Below, one piece after another: positions 10,208 through 20,298 of a stretch of DNA of 64,000 nucleotides (positions are counted from its first letter, which is position 1; every line of letters begins with the position of its first letter). The stretch is from NCBI GenBank assembly GCA_034401135.1, contig JAWZSP010000001.1, forward strand, positions 5,518,001 through 5,582,000. Reading direction: 5' to 3'. The notes below the pieces were generated by a model. It saw only the letters and a program-made list of their open reading frames with translations. It searched no databases and was not told the origin of the DNA. Made by a program: the position numbers and the translations under genes. This DNA is from Volutella citrinella. Its lineage: Eukaryota; Ascomycota; Sordariomycetes; Hypocreales; Nectriaceae.

Positions 10208-11710
10208 TTACCAACCCCATGTGCGGCTCGATGCTGTGAAAACCGGTGGCTTCCACTGGATCTTGGTAGGGTCCACCATTCTTTTCTGCTTCGTCTTCTG
10301 CTTTTCCCGCTGCGCAATGAGCTTTTCGGGTATCACAATCTTGTGGTCGCTCTTGTGATACACCTGCATCTTCATCGCCTGCAACGTGTGCTCGACGTCC
10401 TGCGTCGTCATTGCCAGAGACGACGAGATGGTTTCAATCGTCACCTTCTCGTCTCGCTCGTTGAAACCTAGCAGCAGATCCAGAATGTTCTCCGACCAGT
10501 ACTGGCGATAACTCAACAGTCCCAAATCTGAAAGCGGCTTCTCTGGGGAGCCGAGCTTCCCCTCAATCTTGGACAGCTCGTACGAGAACTGAATAAGCAG
10601 TCTGCCGTAACCCTTTCTCTGGTACTGCGGCAATGTGAGAATACATGCGACGTTGTAGGCGTCTGCGCTTTCCTTTTCCTTGGAGAAGTAACCGACGACA
10701 TGGCAGCCCTTTTCTGTCCTCGTTGTCATGACGTAGAACAAGAAGGGATCCACGTCGTAGTATAGTGTTTTATGATCCAAGAACATTTTGGATAACAGAC
10801 AGAGGTTGCGACACCATGTTCTTTGGCGTCGTCCGTCGATTTCGAAAAATGATATCAGACCGTCGCGGTAGATTTCGTTCCCAGGAGGGTGTTGAAGGGT
10901 GCATTTTCGGCGGTGTCGCGTGAACGACTTTTCGTCTGCGTAGTAGCTCAAGCAGAACTCGCAGATGAAAATAACGTCCTCCTGGCCAAACACCTCGGGA
11001 TAGGGCGAAAAGTACCAGGGGAAGAGGTCATTCTTTCCAAACTGGACCTTGGAAATATTTCGGATACGGGAAACTTCCGTCGGGTTTTGCGTCATTGATC
11101 CGGACGTTCGCAGCTTTTCGATCTCGACCTCACGACTGAATTCTGTCGATTCCTTCTTTACATCATCCTTCTCATCAACATCCATCTCATCGCCTGCCGC
11201 AGGAGTGGCGGTTGCATCAGCGCTTCCTTGCGTCGTCTCTCCCTCCGGGCCGAGCGAGGACGACTTCTGCCGGCTTTGCGACTCGACGAATTCCGTCCAG
11301 GGATGTGGGGTGTTTGCCTCGGAAGCGACAGATTGTTCTCGTTTTCCCGGTCGCTTCTGCGCCTTTTTGGATATTTGTGTCTTCTTCGACTGCGCGACGG
11401 TTGCCTTCTTGGTTTTGGAATCTTTGGGTTTGTCCTTCTCGGGGTTCGGCCACTCGACATCGCGCGTGAAATCGATTCGTATTACCGGCACCCATTCGTC
11501 GAGTCGCTTATTGAAGTTGTCAAAGTTACAGTAGAACTGTTTGCCGCTTTTCGTCTCCTTTATGCTGAGGATTTCGGCGCGTCGCGGTTGTCCTTGCTTC
11601 TCAACCCAGGCGATGCATCCCGTTTTGAGGGTGTCAGGCGTCGCCTTTCCTTTCAATCGTGGTCCATCGGATCCCACAGTCGCTTCTCCACCTGGAGTGC
11701 CTCCGGCCAT
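10208..11710 (-). CDS. ESA1: MYST histone acetyltransferase ESA1 (NuA4 catalytic subunit)
   Basis: Single exon, 500 residues. The N-terminal Tudor-knot/chromodomain (about residues 25-90: TGCIAWVEKQGQPRRAEIL ... NKRLDEWVP) is followed by a lysine-rich linker. The MYST domain starts with a C2HC zinc finger (FICEFCLSYY ... H-x3-C). The acetyl-CoA site QYQRKGYGRLLIQFSY follows, with the active-site Cys in NVACILTLP and the GSPEKPLSDLG block containing the general-base region. The C-terminus (KIQWKPPVFTASSRTWGW) is the usual filamentous-fungal Esa1 end. It acetylates H4/H2A in NuA4/piccolo. It is head to head with REX4, about 350 bp apart. Tip60/Esa1 is favoured over Sas2/Sas3 because of the chromodomain and the linker-MYST layout. 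Confidence 0.97.
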   Translation of the reverse strand: MAGGTPGGEATVGSDGPRLKGKATPDTLKTGCIAWVEKQGQPRRAEILSIKETKSGKQFYCNFDNFNKRLDEWVPVIRIDFTRDVEWPNPEKDKPKDSKTKKATVAQSKKTQISKKAQKRPGKREQSVASEANTPHPWTEFVESQSRQKSSSLGPEGETTQGSADATATPAAGDEMDVDEKDDVKKESTEFSREVEIEKLRTSGSMTQNPTEVSRIRNISKVQFGKNDLFPWYFSPYPEVFGQEDVIFICEFCLSYYADEKSFTRHRRKCTLQHPPGNEIYRDGLISFFEIDGRRQRTWCRNLCLLSKMFLDHKTLYYDVDPFLFYVMTTRTEKGCHVVGYFSKEKESADAYNVACILTLPQYQRKGYGRLLIQFSYELSKIEGKLGSPEKPLSDLGLLSYRQYWSENILDLLLGFNERDEKVTIETISSSLAMTTQDVEHTLQAMKMQVYHKSDHKIVIPEKLIAQREKQKTKQKRMVDPTKIQWKPPVFTASSRTWGW

Positions 11711-12060
11711 GATGGAATAGGTTTGCGCGTTGCGTTGTCGATGGAAAAGGTCAATATGGCTAATGGTTTTGAATCCAGAAACGAATGCAACTATTTTGGA
11801 GGGGCATGGCAGAAAATGGAATCACTTTCTTATCGGAAGGCGGTGAGTCGTTTTCTGCTTATCAGTGTTTCGCTAGCCGCATAAACTCGGTATAAGGTTT
11901 AGTCGTGTGGGAAAAGCTGGCTGGCTCAAATTTGTCTGTGAGAGAAGTGCCTGGGCCTTACACGTCCAACCCGGCATTGGAAACCCCAATGGTACTGTGA
12001 TTTATCGCTATGAATTTTCGATAGCGCGCCCTGGGGAAACAGACGATCATTTTATACATC
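11711..12060. promoter_or_regulatory. Divergent ESA1/REX4 promoter
   Basis: 350 bp between divergent start codons. No strong motif stands out by eye. Confidence 0.4.
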
Positions 12061-13023
12061 ATGGCTGAACTTTCGTCAAACTGGAAGAAGCTGCAAGCGA
12101 AGATCAAGGCAGAATCGTCAACTAAGCCAGCTCTCAAACGAAAATCAGAAGCATCCCAAACTTCACAGCCAGCAAAAAAGAGAAAGCCGGCTGAGCCTAA
12201 GGTCCAAAAGCCTGGCCCAGCCAAAGGCGCAAAGCCTTCTCGTAAGAGTCAAATGGGGGCCGTCCACAGTACCAAAGTCGAAGTTGAGCCCCGAGAGCCG
12301 GCCTCATCAAGTGTATCCGCATGGGCAAAGGATAATGACGTGCGGGTAACGGCAGAGTCTTTGGCGGAGGAGTTCGAATTGGGGATCAGGAACAATTCGA
12401 TGATGCTCTCGTCTGAAAAGGATGTGGAAAATCGAGGCCTCACGGAAGGAATCGAGATTGGCAAGTATGTCGCCATCGACTGCGAGATGGTAGGAGTTGG
12501 CCCGGGAGGGTACGAGTCTGCCCTCGCCCGGGTCAGTGCAGTGGACTTCCATGGCCGGCAGATCTACGATTCTTATGTGAAGCCCAAGGAGAAGGTTACC
12601 AACTGGCGCACTGCGGTGAGCGGTATAAGCCAGAAGAGCATGCGGTTCGCCAGAGACTTTGAGGAGGTTCAACAAGAAGTCGACAACCTATTCCAAGGGC
12701 GGATTCTAATAGGCCACGACCTCAAGCACGACCTCGAGGCATTGAAGCTGAGCCATCCGTCAAAAGACATTCGAGATACTGCCAAGTTTCCCGGGTTTAG
12801 ACAGTATGGAAATGGCAGAAAGCCGGCACTGAGGTTGCTTGCGCAACAACTCCTAGGTGTCGAGATTCAGGGAGGCGCCCATTCCAGCGTCGAAGATGCG
12901 CGGGTAACCATGCTGCTCTTTCGAAAACACAAATCTGGATTTGATGTTGATCACGCCAACCGATATGCGCCGCAGCCGACGTCAGGGAAAGGGGGGAAGG
13001 GCAAAAAGAAACGGAGAGCATGA
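12061..13023 (+). CDS. REX4: RNA exonuclease REX4 (DEDDh, rRNA processing)
   Basis: Single exon, 320 residues. The basic N-terminal ~75 residues (KKRK clusters) look nucleolar. The DEDDh exonuclease core spans about residues 135-295: D140 and E142 in AIDCEMVGVG, D220 in GHDLKHDLEAL, H274 and D279 in HSSVEDARVTM. All five catalytic residues are present. The C-terminal tail is GKGGKGKKKRRA. In yeast Rex4 affects the ITS1 processing balance in pre-rRNA. The length fits the family (about 280-330). It is divergent from ESA1. Confidence 0.95.
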   Translation: MAELSSNWKKLQAKIKAESSTKPALKRKSEASQTSQPAKKRKPAEPKVQKPGPAKGAKPSRKSQMGAVHSTKVEVEPREPASSSVSAWAKDNDVRVTAESLAEEFELGIRNNSMMLSSEKDVENRGLTEGIEIGKYVAIDCEMVGVGPGGYESALARVSAVDFHGRQIYDSYVKPKEKVTNWRTAVSGISQKSMRFARDFEEVQQEVDNLFQGRILIGHDLKHDLEALKLSHPSKDIRDTAKFPGFRQYGNGRKPALRLLAQQLLGVEIQGGAHSSVEDARVTMLLFRKHKSGFDVDHANRYAPQPTSGKGGKGKKKRRA

Positions 13024-13341
13024 GGTGCGACGTCTCGAGCCTCGATATACATACCAACAGACCATCTACCAGTACCATAGTCGACACAATTCAGATACCC
13101 ACGCGTTCAGCTGAACATTCCCGGTATTTTTTTTTTTACTAACCTTCCAGCAGAGTTCAGCGCAGTCATGGTTCACGTTGGCGTCAATCAAATAATTAGC
13201 CGTCGCATGGCCATTAGGTGTGTCGTAGATAAGATAAGCTGGGTCGACGCGCTTTACGCGTGAAAACGCGCCTTACCGGTCCCAGCTTTGAGCTCCGACC
13301 CTACCATCTACATCCACCACCACCTACCCAGCAAATTCACC
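13024..13341. promoter_or_regulatory. RNase H2C promoter region with GATA pair and MCB box
   Basis: 318 bp between REX4 and the RNase H2C ATG. Visible motifs are a T-run near 13129-13137, overlapping GATA sites (GATAAGATAAG, 13228-13238) and ACGCGT at 13256-13261 followed by another ACGCG. The ACGCGT lies about 80 bp upstream of the start codon. Confidence 0.45.
13256..13261. promoter_or_regulatory. MCB-type box (ACGCGT)
   Basis: Exact ACGCGT about 80 bp upstream of the RNase H2C start, in a GC-rich patch with GACGCG and AACGCG on either side. Confidence 0.4.
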
Positions 13342-13938
13342 ATGGCTCAACCTATGCTCTCAATCAAGGCAAACGACAATAAGACAAAGGCGGTTGCCAA
13401 CCTCCTGCCTTGTCGCATCGACCACCAAGGTCCCATTGACCCAATTGACGCCTATTGGAACCCCGACACTGCCAAGGGTACGTTATCCATGCTGCATTCG
13501 CGCATTACACGCCAAAAAAAAATCGTCTAACTCTTGGGTAAGATGGTACGAAAGTTTCATATTTCAGAGGGCGCAAGCTGCAAGGCAAGTTAGTCAGTCT
13601 GCCTGACGGTTGCCGCGGAGTCGTGGCCCAGCGGAAGGATGCAGAGCCCGGCCAAGAGACGAAGAATGATGGCGAGGACGATGCCTCGCCTCAGATGGGC
13701 GTGCTTGAAGTGGATGCTGAATTTGATCAATTGATCGTCTGGGGGCATGAAAGCGTGGCCGATGCCACATCGGATCCCTACATTCGAGGTATCGAGGAAT
13801 GGGCGCGAGTATCTGAGCAGGTACGATTTGCCTTTCATTCTTCAATCTTCAAATGCCGTGGTAGGGGAAGGTTTTGCAACTCAACTCTGACCGATGCAGA
13901 TCAACTCGTATGAGCAAAGCGATGCCAGCTCCAAGTGA
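13342..13938 (+). CDS. Ribonuclease H2 subunit C (Rnh203-like)
   Basis: Three exons: 13342-13477, 13543-13820, 13900-13938; 150 residues. Introns are GTACGT...CTAAC...AAG (13478-13542) and GTACGA...CAG (13821-13899). The protein has the RNase H2 subunit C pattern: an N-terminal strand with NLLPCRIDHQGPI and YWNP, then GTKVSYFRGRKLQGKLVSLP, and a C-terminal WARVSEQINSYEQ helix. This is a non-catalytic subunit of the heterotrimer that removes single ribonucleotides and R-loops from DNA. The small size and three-block pattern match the family. The short last exon (12 codons plus stop) is supported by phase and a consensus acceptor. Confidence 0.87.
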
Positions 13939-14597
13939 GTATCGAACCAAATCGGGCGTTGGATATCAATCCCACTGCCTTGCTCTCGCGGAACGATCAA
14001 AGTGGCGCCGACCCTACCTCGTCCATACGGATGAACGAGCAAAAGACAGTGGGCTCTGTGACGGGCTCCATTTTCAAGCCCACGGGAACTGCGTCGGTTC
14101 ACCGGGTTGTGCTGAGAACGTCAACCTGACTTGTACTCTGCGCCTTGAGCTGATGATCACAAAATGCTCCGAGTCCTAGTTCTCCACCAACGGCCCAAGC
14201 ACCACACACCACTCCGTTTGTAGTCAATGGCTGGCACAAGAAGGGTTTGCCCTGCCATCACTCTACTCCAGCTGGCGCAGTCTCATTGAAGCTCAAGGGC
14301 CAAGGACTAGAATTGTACGATAGCGTACGTCACATCACAACGAATCGTTCATATCACGAATCATACACATGTTTTCAGATGTACCAAGCGCGGACATCGC
14401 CTCATATTATCACCCTTTTCGCAATACAAGTGCTTTTTACTCATGCTACCAGCTGATCCCCAGACTAGATGATTTCACCAGACAAATGCAGTCCTGGAAT
14501 TTACCGTGACGGTTTGAAAAGCAAGATATATGAACACTTTCTCTTATTTATGCTTCTATATTTATCGTGACATCATATTTACATGGCAAAGAGCGGC
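13939..14597. other. Convergent 3' region, RNase H2C / GH3
   Basis: 659 bp between two converging genes. No coding signal was recognised. The stretch near 14518-14580 is AT-rich, as expected for terminators. Confidence 0.4.
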
Positions 14598-17225
14598 CTA
14601 CGCATCCCAGTGAATCTCCACAGCGTCAAAGGTAGCTACGTGGGTCACGTCAGCAGCCGATGAACCAACCGACAGCTCATGGGTTCCCTGGGCAATAGTC
14701 CACTTCTGTGTCTTCTCATCAAAGTAGGCAGCGTCCCTGAGCTGGACGGAAACCTTGACCGTCCTGGACTCGCCAGCCTGAAGCTGCACCTTCTGGAAAG
14801 CCGCCAGAGTCTTGATGGGGTGCTCTGGCGACTGCTGCTGCTTGCCCATGTACACCTGCACGAGAACGCCGCCAGCGATGGCGCCAGTGTTGGCCACGGT
14901 CACCTCTGCCTCGACGGCGCTTCCGGTCTGGGCGGCAACCTTGAGATCGCGAAGCTCAAAGGTGGTGTAGGAGAGGCCAAAGCCAAAGGGGAAGTTGAGC
15001 TTGTCACGCGACACCCGGTCGTAGTGGCGGTATCCGATAAAGACGCCCTCCTCGTACTTGACTATCAGGCGGCCATCGACCACCTCGCCAGGGAAGTTGC
15101 CGTGGGCGGGGGCGTCCTCAATGCGTCGTGGGAAGCTGACGGGCAGGCGGCCCTCGGGGTTGACGACGCCGGTGAGGATATCGGCGATGGAGTTACCGCA
15201 CTCCTGGCCAGGGAACCAGGCCTGGACAAGACCCTGGACCTGGTCGAGCCAAGGCATGGAGACGGCGACGCCAGTAGAGTTGACCACGACTGTACGCTTG
15301 TTCGCGGCCGCGACGGCGGCGATGAGCTCGTTCTGGTTGCGCGGCAGGTCGAAAGCAGCCTGGTCCTGGCCCTCGGTCTCCCACTGGGGATCGTGGCCAG
15401 TAAAGACGATGGCGTAGTCGGCAGCCGATGCCACAGCCGCAGCCTCGCTGAGGAGATCAGCATCGTGGATAGACTCGAGCATGAAGCCCAAGCGACCGCC
15501 ACTACGGCCCTCAAGCACCTCGAGGCCAATGTTCCGCGGCGGGTCGGTGCGGTAACGAATACGGTAGGTCTTGCCAGCCTCGAAATTGTACTGGATCTCG
15601 GTCTCCAGGTTAGTCTGGAACAGGGAGCCCATGGGGTCCGTGGTGTTGCGCGTCTGCTCAAAGACGAGCTCGTCATTGATCAACAACTTGGTCGGTCCGA
15701 AGCCCGAGCAGGCCAGGTAGTGCGCGCCAGGCTCGGCGGGAGTCAGGTCGCCCACAATCTCGACGGCCTTGTCGTCCGACTCGCGGTGGCCGAGGGGGCT
15801 GTACGCCGAGTTGGGGTAGCCGTGCTTGACCGACGCGGGCTCCGTGGCGCCATCCTCAAACAAGAGGCGGGTGAAGCCGGCAGAGCCGTCGAGACCGGTC
15901 ACTGTGCCGTTGCTCCCACCCTTGGTCAGTGGGGGGAGGAGGCGCTCGCGGTGCGCGCCCTTGGCGTAGGTGAACTCGACAACATCACCGAGGGCTGCCT
16001 TGAGGCCCTCTTCAGGGGTAATGCGATAGTATGAGTTGACGGCTGCGCTGCCACCGCCGTGGGCGAGCGCATCCTTGGCGAAGCCAATGAGGGCGACCTT
16101 TTTGCCCTTGACAGTATCCTTGGATAGGGGTAGGATTTGGTCCTGGTTCTTGAGCAGCACCATGCCGCGCGCGCCGGCCTCCCGGATAAGGGCTCGGTGC
16201 TCAGGCTTGTCACCACCAGGGCCAGCCGCTGCGGCGGACTGCTGCTTCAGGTCCTCGAGCTTCAGAGCGAGACGCAAAACAGCGCGGGCCCGGTCATCGA
16301 CGTCGGCCTGGGAGATCTCGCCCTTGTCGAGAGCGGCACGGACAGCATCCGACTTGCGGACCTTGGCAGGACCGGGCATTTCAAGATCGAGACCAGTCTT
16401 GAGCGCGGAGGCGAGCGAGTTGGTGCCGCCCCAATCGCTCATCACCAGACCCTCCCAGCCCCATGTCCCGCGAAGAACGTCCTTGAGCAGCCAGGGGTGG
16501 TCGTCGCAGTGTGTGCCGTTGACGTGGTTGTAGGCAGTCATGACAGCCCAGGGGTTGGCCTCCTTGATGGCGATCTCAAAGGGGCGCAGGTAGAGCTCAC
16601 GCAGAGCGCGCTCGCTGATGATCTCGTTGACGGTGGTTCGGTTGGTCTCCTGCTCGTTGGCGACGAAGTGCTTGATGGTCGCGGCGACGCCGTTGCTCTG
16701 CAGGGCTCGGATGACCTGGGAAGCCATCTTCCCGGTGAGGAACGGGTCTTCGCTGTAGCTCTCAAAGTTGCGTCCGCCGAGCGGGTGGCGGTGGAGGCAG
16801 ACGGTCGGGCCCAGGATGCAGTTTGCCTGCTTCCCATGGGCCTCCTCGGCCAGAGCGCTGCCGAACCGGCTAGCTAGGTCCGTGTCGAAGGTTGATGCGA
16901 GACTGCAAGCTGCTGGGAAGCACGCCGAGAGAATGTGTGAGCTCGTGGCAGCGGCCCGGACGCCATTGGGGCCATCGGCGGTCTGAAAAAAGGGTCAGCA
17001 TCTCCGTCGAACAGAGACCAGGAATTGAGACATACGCAGATCGGTGGCACGCCCTTTTCCGGGATCGAGGCCGTGGCTGAGAACGAGAAGCCTGCAAGAA
17101 GCAAGATCTGTACGGATTAGCCATCAAGGACACCCTCTGTTATGAAGCCAAGCACAGTAGCCCACCTTCTCGTCCAGAGTCAACGACTGGAGCGTCGACT
17201 CGATCTTCTCTTCTGTGACGGCCAT
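14598..17225 (-). CDS. Intracellular GH3 beta-glucosidase with PA14 domain
   Basis: Complement of exons 17166-17225, 17036-17107 and 14598-16982; introns 17108-17165 and 16983-17035; 838 residues. It starts MAVTEEKIESTLQSLTLDEK with no signal peptide. GH3 blocks in order are TADGPNGVR, the ILGPTVCLHRHPLGGRNFES box, KHFVANEQETNR, and the nucleophile D227 in VMSDWGGT. Then come the (alpha/beta)6 sandwich, a PA14-type insertion (about residues 390-530, with PAEPGAHYLACSG and NIGLEVLEG) and a C-terminal fibronectin-III-like domain (GFGLSYTTF). Length and layout match PA14 beta-glucosidases such as K. marxianus BglI. It would hydrolyse imported disaccharides or aryl-glycosides in the cytosol. The first intron uses a GTGGGC donor, weaker than usual, but phase and the EK-ILLLAG junction support it. 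A tandem repeat lies in its upstream region. Confidence 0.93.
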
Positions 17226-17811
17226 TTTGTCTTTGTCTAGTTCAAATTCATGAAGCTGCCCCCCTCTCATCTTTTCTCAGATAGCGGCGGGGGGGAAGGG
17301 GGAGGGGCACTACTTACGTCTCATCATGAGCCCGGCCTGGCTTGCCCGACTGCCGTGCGACTTTGCCGGAACGCACATGGCGGGGCGGCGTGGAGGGGCG
17401 CGAAGCTGGAGAAACTATGGGGTATGGGGGCGAATCAAGGGGCGTTCCGAGATGGCTCATGAATTGCTTCCGAGATGGTTCATGAAATGCTTCCGAACGG
17501 AGCTAACCTGGGAGGCCCACATTCGCAGAGCCACCAGGCGAGCCAGCAGCGTCAGAGTGGAGAGCTGAGAGCCGGCTATTTGTGATGGCTTCAACACGCC
17601 TGTTCATTCAAGGGAGCCACTTATGCGGGGTAAAGTTGCAATGTTTAGCCAAAATGTGTTTCGGCTGATGGTGGTATCTCGGAACCGTTCCCATGTCATT
17701 CCGGCTCTGCCGTCTCTGGGCTTCTGAGCCTCTCATGTCGCCCTTTAGACATGCCATGTGGCCTCTCTCCCTTGCTCTGCCAGCTCTGGCTCACTCGAGC
17801 AATACAAAAGG
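17226..17811. promoter_or_regulatory. GH3 promoter / regulator 3' region
   Basis: 586 bp between the GH3 start and the stop of the Zn2Cys6 gene, both on the minus strand. It holds the 23-bp tandem repeat at 17445-17500, listed separately. Nothing coding is recognised. Confidence 0.45.
17445..17500. repeat. Tandem 23-bp repeat ending in CCG-N2-CGG
   Basis: Two imperfect 23-bp units, 17445-17467 and 17468-17490, each opening TTCCGAGATGG and differing at two positions. A third partial unit, 17491-17500, begins TTCCGA and runs into CCGAACGG. CCG-N2-CGG is a paired-triplet site of the kind Zn2Cys6 dimers bind. It lies about 220-275 bp upstream of the GH3 ATG, next to a Zn2Cys6 gene. A function as operator is inference. 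Confidence 0.5.
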
Positions 17812-19942
17812 CTAAATATGGGCCATCAAATCTCTCAATATATCTACAGCCCTCTGCAGACCGACCGACTCCTTTGCCCAGTGATCTGCGCCATCGAAGG
17901 CGCACTGCAGGGCTGCCCGCCACTGATTGGGCATTTCCACTTTCTTACTTCTCTCAGCAGCCAGCAGCATGAGTGCCCTGGTGACTGATGTCCTGGCCAC
18001 GTACCAGGTGCCATGGTGGATGTGATATGAGGGAGTCAGAAACTGCCACTCGACGCATATCTCGAGGCATCTCTGCGCCAACGGCAACGCCGTTGCCATG
18101 CAAGGGTCGTCGGGTGGCTGGTGAATTGCATAGTACAGGAACGGGCGATGAATCCACTCCTCGCACATCATCGAGCGAGCTCTGACATAGTGGGCCAATT
18201 CATTGTCAGAGAGCTCATTCCGGCCAAGACTGATTGGCGAGGGGATATGTGAGCACCTGGATGTGTTAGTCCAGAAAAGGCATCCAGCATAGATGAACGC
18301 CTTACTCACCAAACATCCAGCTCTTCTTTAAAGGCCTTGAATCGCACCAAGTTCTCTTCGAACTCTCCAATCCAGCCCGAGGGCCCGTGGCTCCCCATTC
18401 CTTCGTAGGCGCGATTCATTATTCTTCGAAATGAAATCTCGGCCAGGTAATAGAACCAACTTCGCTCTTCCAGGTCAGCCCCTTCGGCTGAGCCTCCGGT
18501 GTTGGAGCTATTCAGGCTTTGTAGAGTGGCAGACGGTGACGCCAACTCGGTGGGCGGAGAGGGCAGCATGTCTGGAAACCCGAACCGACTGATGCCACTC
18601 GACGGAAGAGGGATTTCGGCCCTCAATTCACTAAAACAATCTTGTCTCAGCGCATTCCAACTTAAGATGGCCTTGCAACGACTTACTATTCCGACTTCAT
18701 GCAGGACCAGTACAATCGCTGCTCCATTCGATGGGTGATATGCGAGCTCGTTCTCTCGTAGGCGAGCGGCGTCTGGCCCTTCCTCCAGAGCAGGTTCCTG
18801 AACTGGACACAGGCACTGTTGAAGTAGTGCCAGGCTCGGAGGGGGTCGAGATAGTACATCTCCAAGACACCACACAGAAAGAGGCACTGGATGTGCAGCA
18901 ATGACGGTTCCAGGAGGCCAATTCGTCTTTTGGCTGCCACATAATAGGCCATGCTTGTTTCCTTACCTAGCTGTTGGGAAGGGCCTGATGTACCGGGGGA
19001 GTGTGCTGCTGCGGTCTTGAATGGCATGGCCATGCACCCCAAGGCACACGCAATGAGCTATCGCCATCAGCATATCCTCGTAGGATCATACGGAGCATCA
19101 AGACTCACCACCAAGCATGTAGGGCCATCCCAGCGCAAGCCCGTCTCGGCGGTTTCCTTCACATAGGAAACAAACTGGGCCACATCTAGTATCGGGTTCT
19201 TTGTATGTACGTAGGCAAGAAATTTTTGAGACAGTGGGATGAACTCCTCCTCGTGAATGCCTCTGCCAAGGGATGTAGCAGTGCTGCGGCTGGCCACTCC
19301 GCCATGAGGCTCATCGACACCATCGTCGAGAGCTATAAAGGAGTCTGTGAGTGTGAGCGGCACCAGGCCGTTGAACACGGGCCATTTGAGTACAGATTCG
19401 CAGTTGTTGCAGCCAGCCGGGAAGTATGGCAGCTCTGCCAGTGGCTCGGTGTCGGTGTCGGCGTCGGCGTCATGGGGCTTGAGGCTCCTGCTCGTCTGCG
19501 ACGCCGAGGAGTCCGCACCGGTTTGCTGCAGGGTCGATGAGGTGGCCGGGCTGGGCTGCTGTGGGGACGACACATCCCGGCCACTCTCTATGAGGGTGAC
19601 GATGTGATTCACACGTTCCAGGATTGCCAGGCTGGCGGGGTCGAACCTGGTGTGAAGAGGATGGGTCAGTTGCTGCATTTTAGGGCCAGGCCGGGACTCT
19701 TACGATGAATGGTCATTCGTCGTGTCCGAGTAAACGCACTGCGCATCATGGCGCTCGCAGAAACCACAGGTCGGGCGGACGTTGTCGCACTTGGTCTTTC
19801 GGGTGCGGCAGGGCAGACAGGCTGCGATGGCTCGTCTGCGTTGATACATGCCCGCCGTCCGAGGCCGCTTTCGAGCAGGGCCGTCATCATGGCCCTCGTC
19901 ATTCCCAGTTATATGTACCATGGCCCCAATATGTGGGCGCAA
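17812..19942 (-). CDS. Zn(II)2Cys6 fungal-specific transcription factor
   Basis: Complement of five exons: 19704-19942, 19109-19646, 18687-19057, 18310-18630, 17812-18256; 637 residues. All four introns (51-57 nt) keep phase and have CTAAC/CTGAC-like branch sites. The binuclear cluster spans C42, C45, C52, C59, C62, C69 (C-x2-C-x6-C-x5-C-x2-C-x6-C), preceded by a basic KRPR/QRRRA stretch. Residues ~130-600 carry the fungal_trans middle-homology pattern (LGCMAM, YYVAAKRR, HIQCLFLCGVLEMYYLDPLRAWHYF, RLYWSCMKSEYELRAEIPLPSSGI). The gene sits between the GH3 beta-glucosidase and a sugar-type oxidoreductase, so it is the obvious candidate local regulator. The target genes are not shown by the sequence. 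A hexamer-like GTCGGY repeat encodes a DADADTDTE run. Confidence 0.93.
19448..19472. repeat. Coding GTCGGY microsatellite in the regulator
   Basis: Four near-identical GTCGGT/GTCGGC hexamers on the plus strand. On the coding strand they give an alternating Asp-Ala/Asp-Thr acidic run. It is a likely site of length variation between strains. Confidence 0.6.
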
Positions 19943-20298
19943 CGGTCATCCCCGCCACCGGGGCTGGTTGCTTGAGGCTGTGGGATGGAAGTTGCGTGTA
20001 CTGGACGGTTTCGGGGAGTGGCGGATGATTCATGAGCACAAATGCGACGGAGGTGTGGGCCAGGAGTCAGATGGCGGGGGTTAGGGGGGATTGGCCACTA
20101 TCAGCTAGCCTGGTTAGCGCCCGAGAGCAGTAAGGTACGCTGGAACGAGCTGCAGTCACACCTCACAAACTCACGAACCTGGAACCAACGGGCACGACAC
20201 GACACTGGCCCTTACCCACCTACCCAGGCGACGCAGACAATTCTCTAGTAGTTCATGATCGCACACCATTTGAATTGGACCTCAGTCTAAGGCTGCCA
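19943..20298. other. Regulator promoter / oxidoreductase 3' region
   Basis: 356 bp, both flanking genes on the minus strand. Nothing specific recognised. Confidence 0.4.

Noticed and set aside
14679..16034. 451-codon open frame on the plus strand
   Set aside because: It lies entirely antisense to the GH3 beta-glucosidase; low-complexity Val/Leu/Asp/Gly composition and no motif mark it as a shadow frame.
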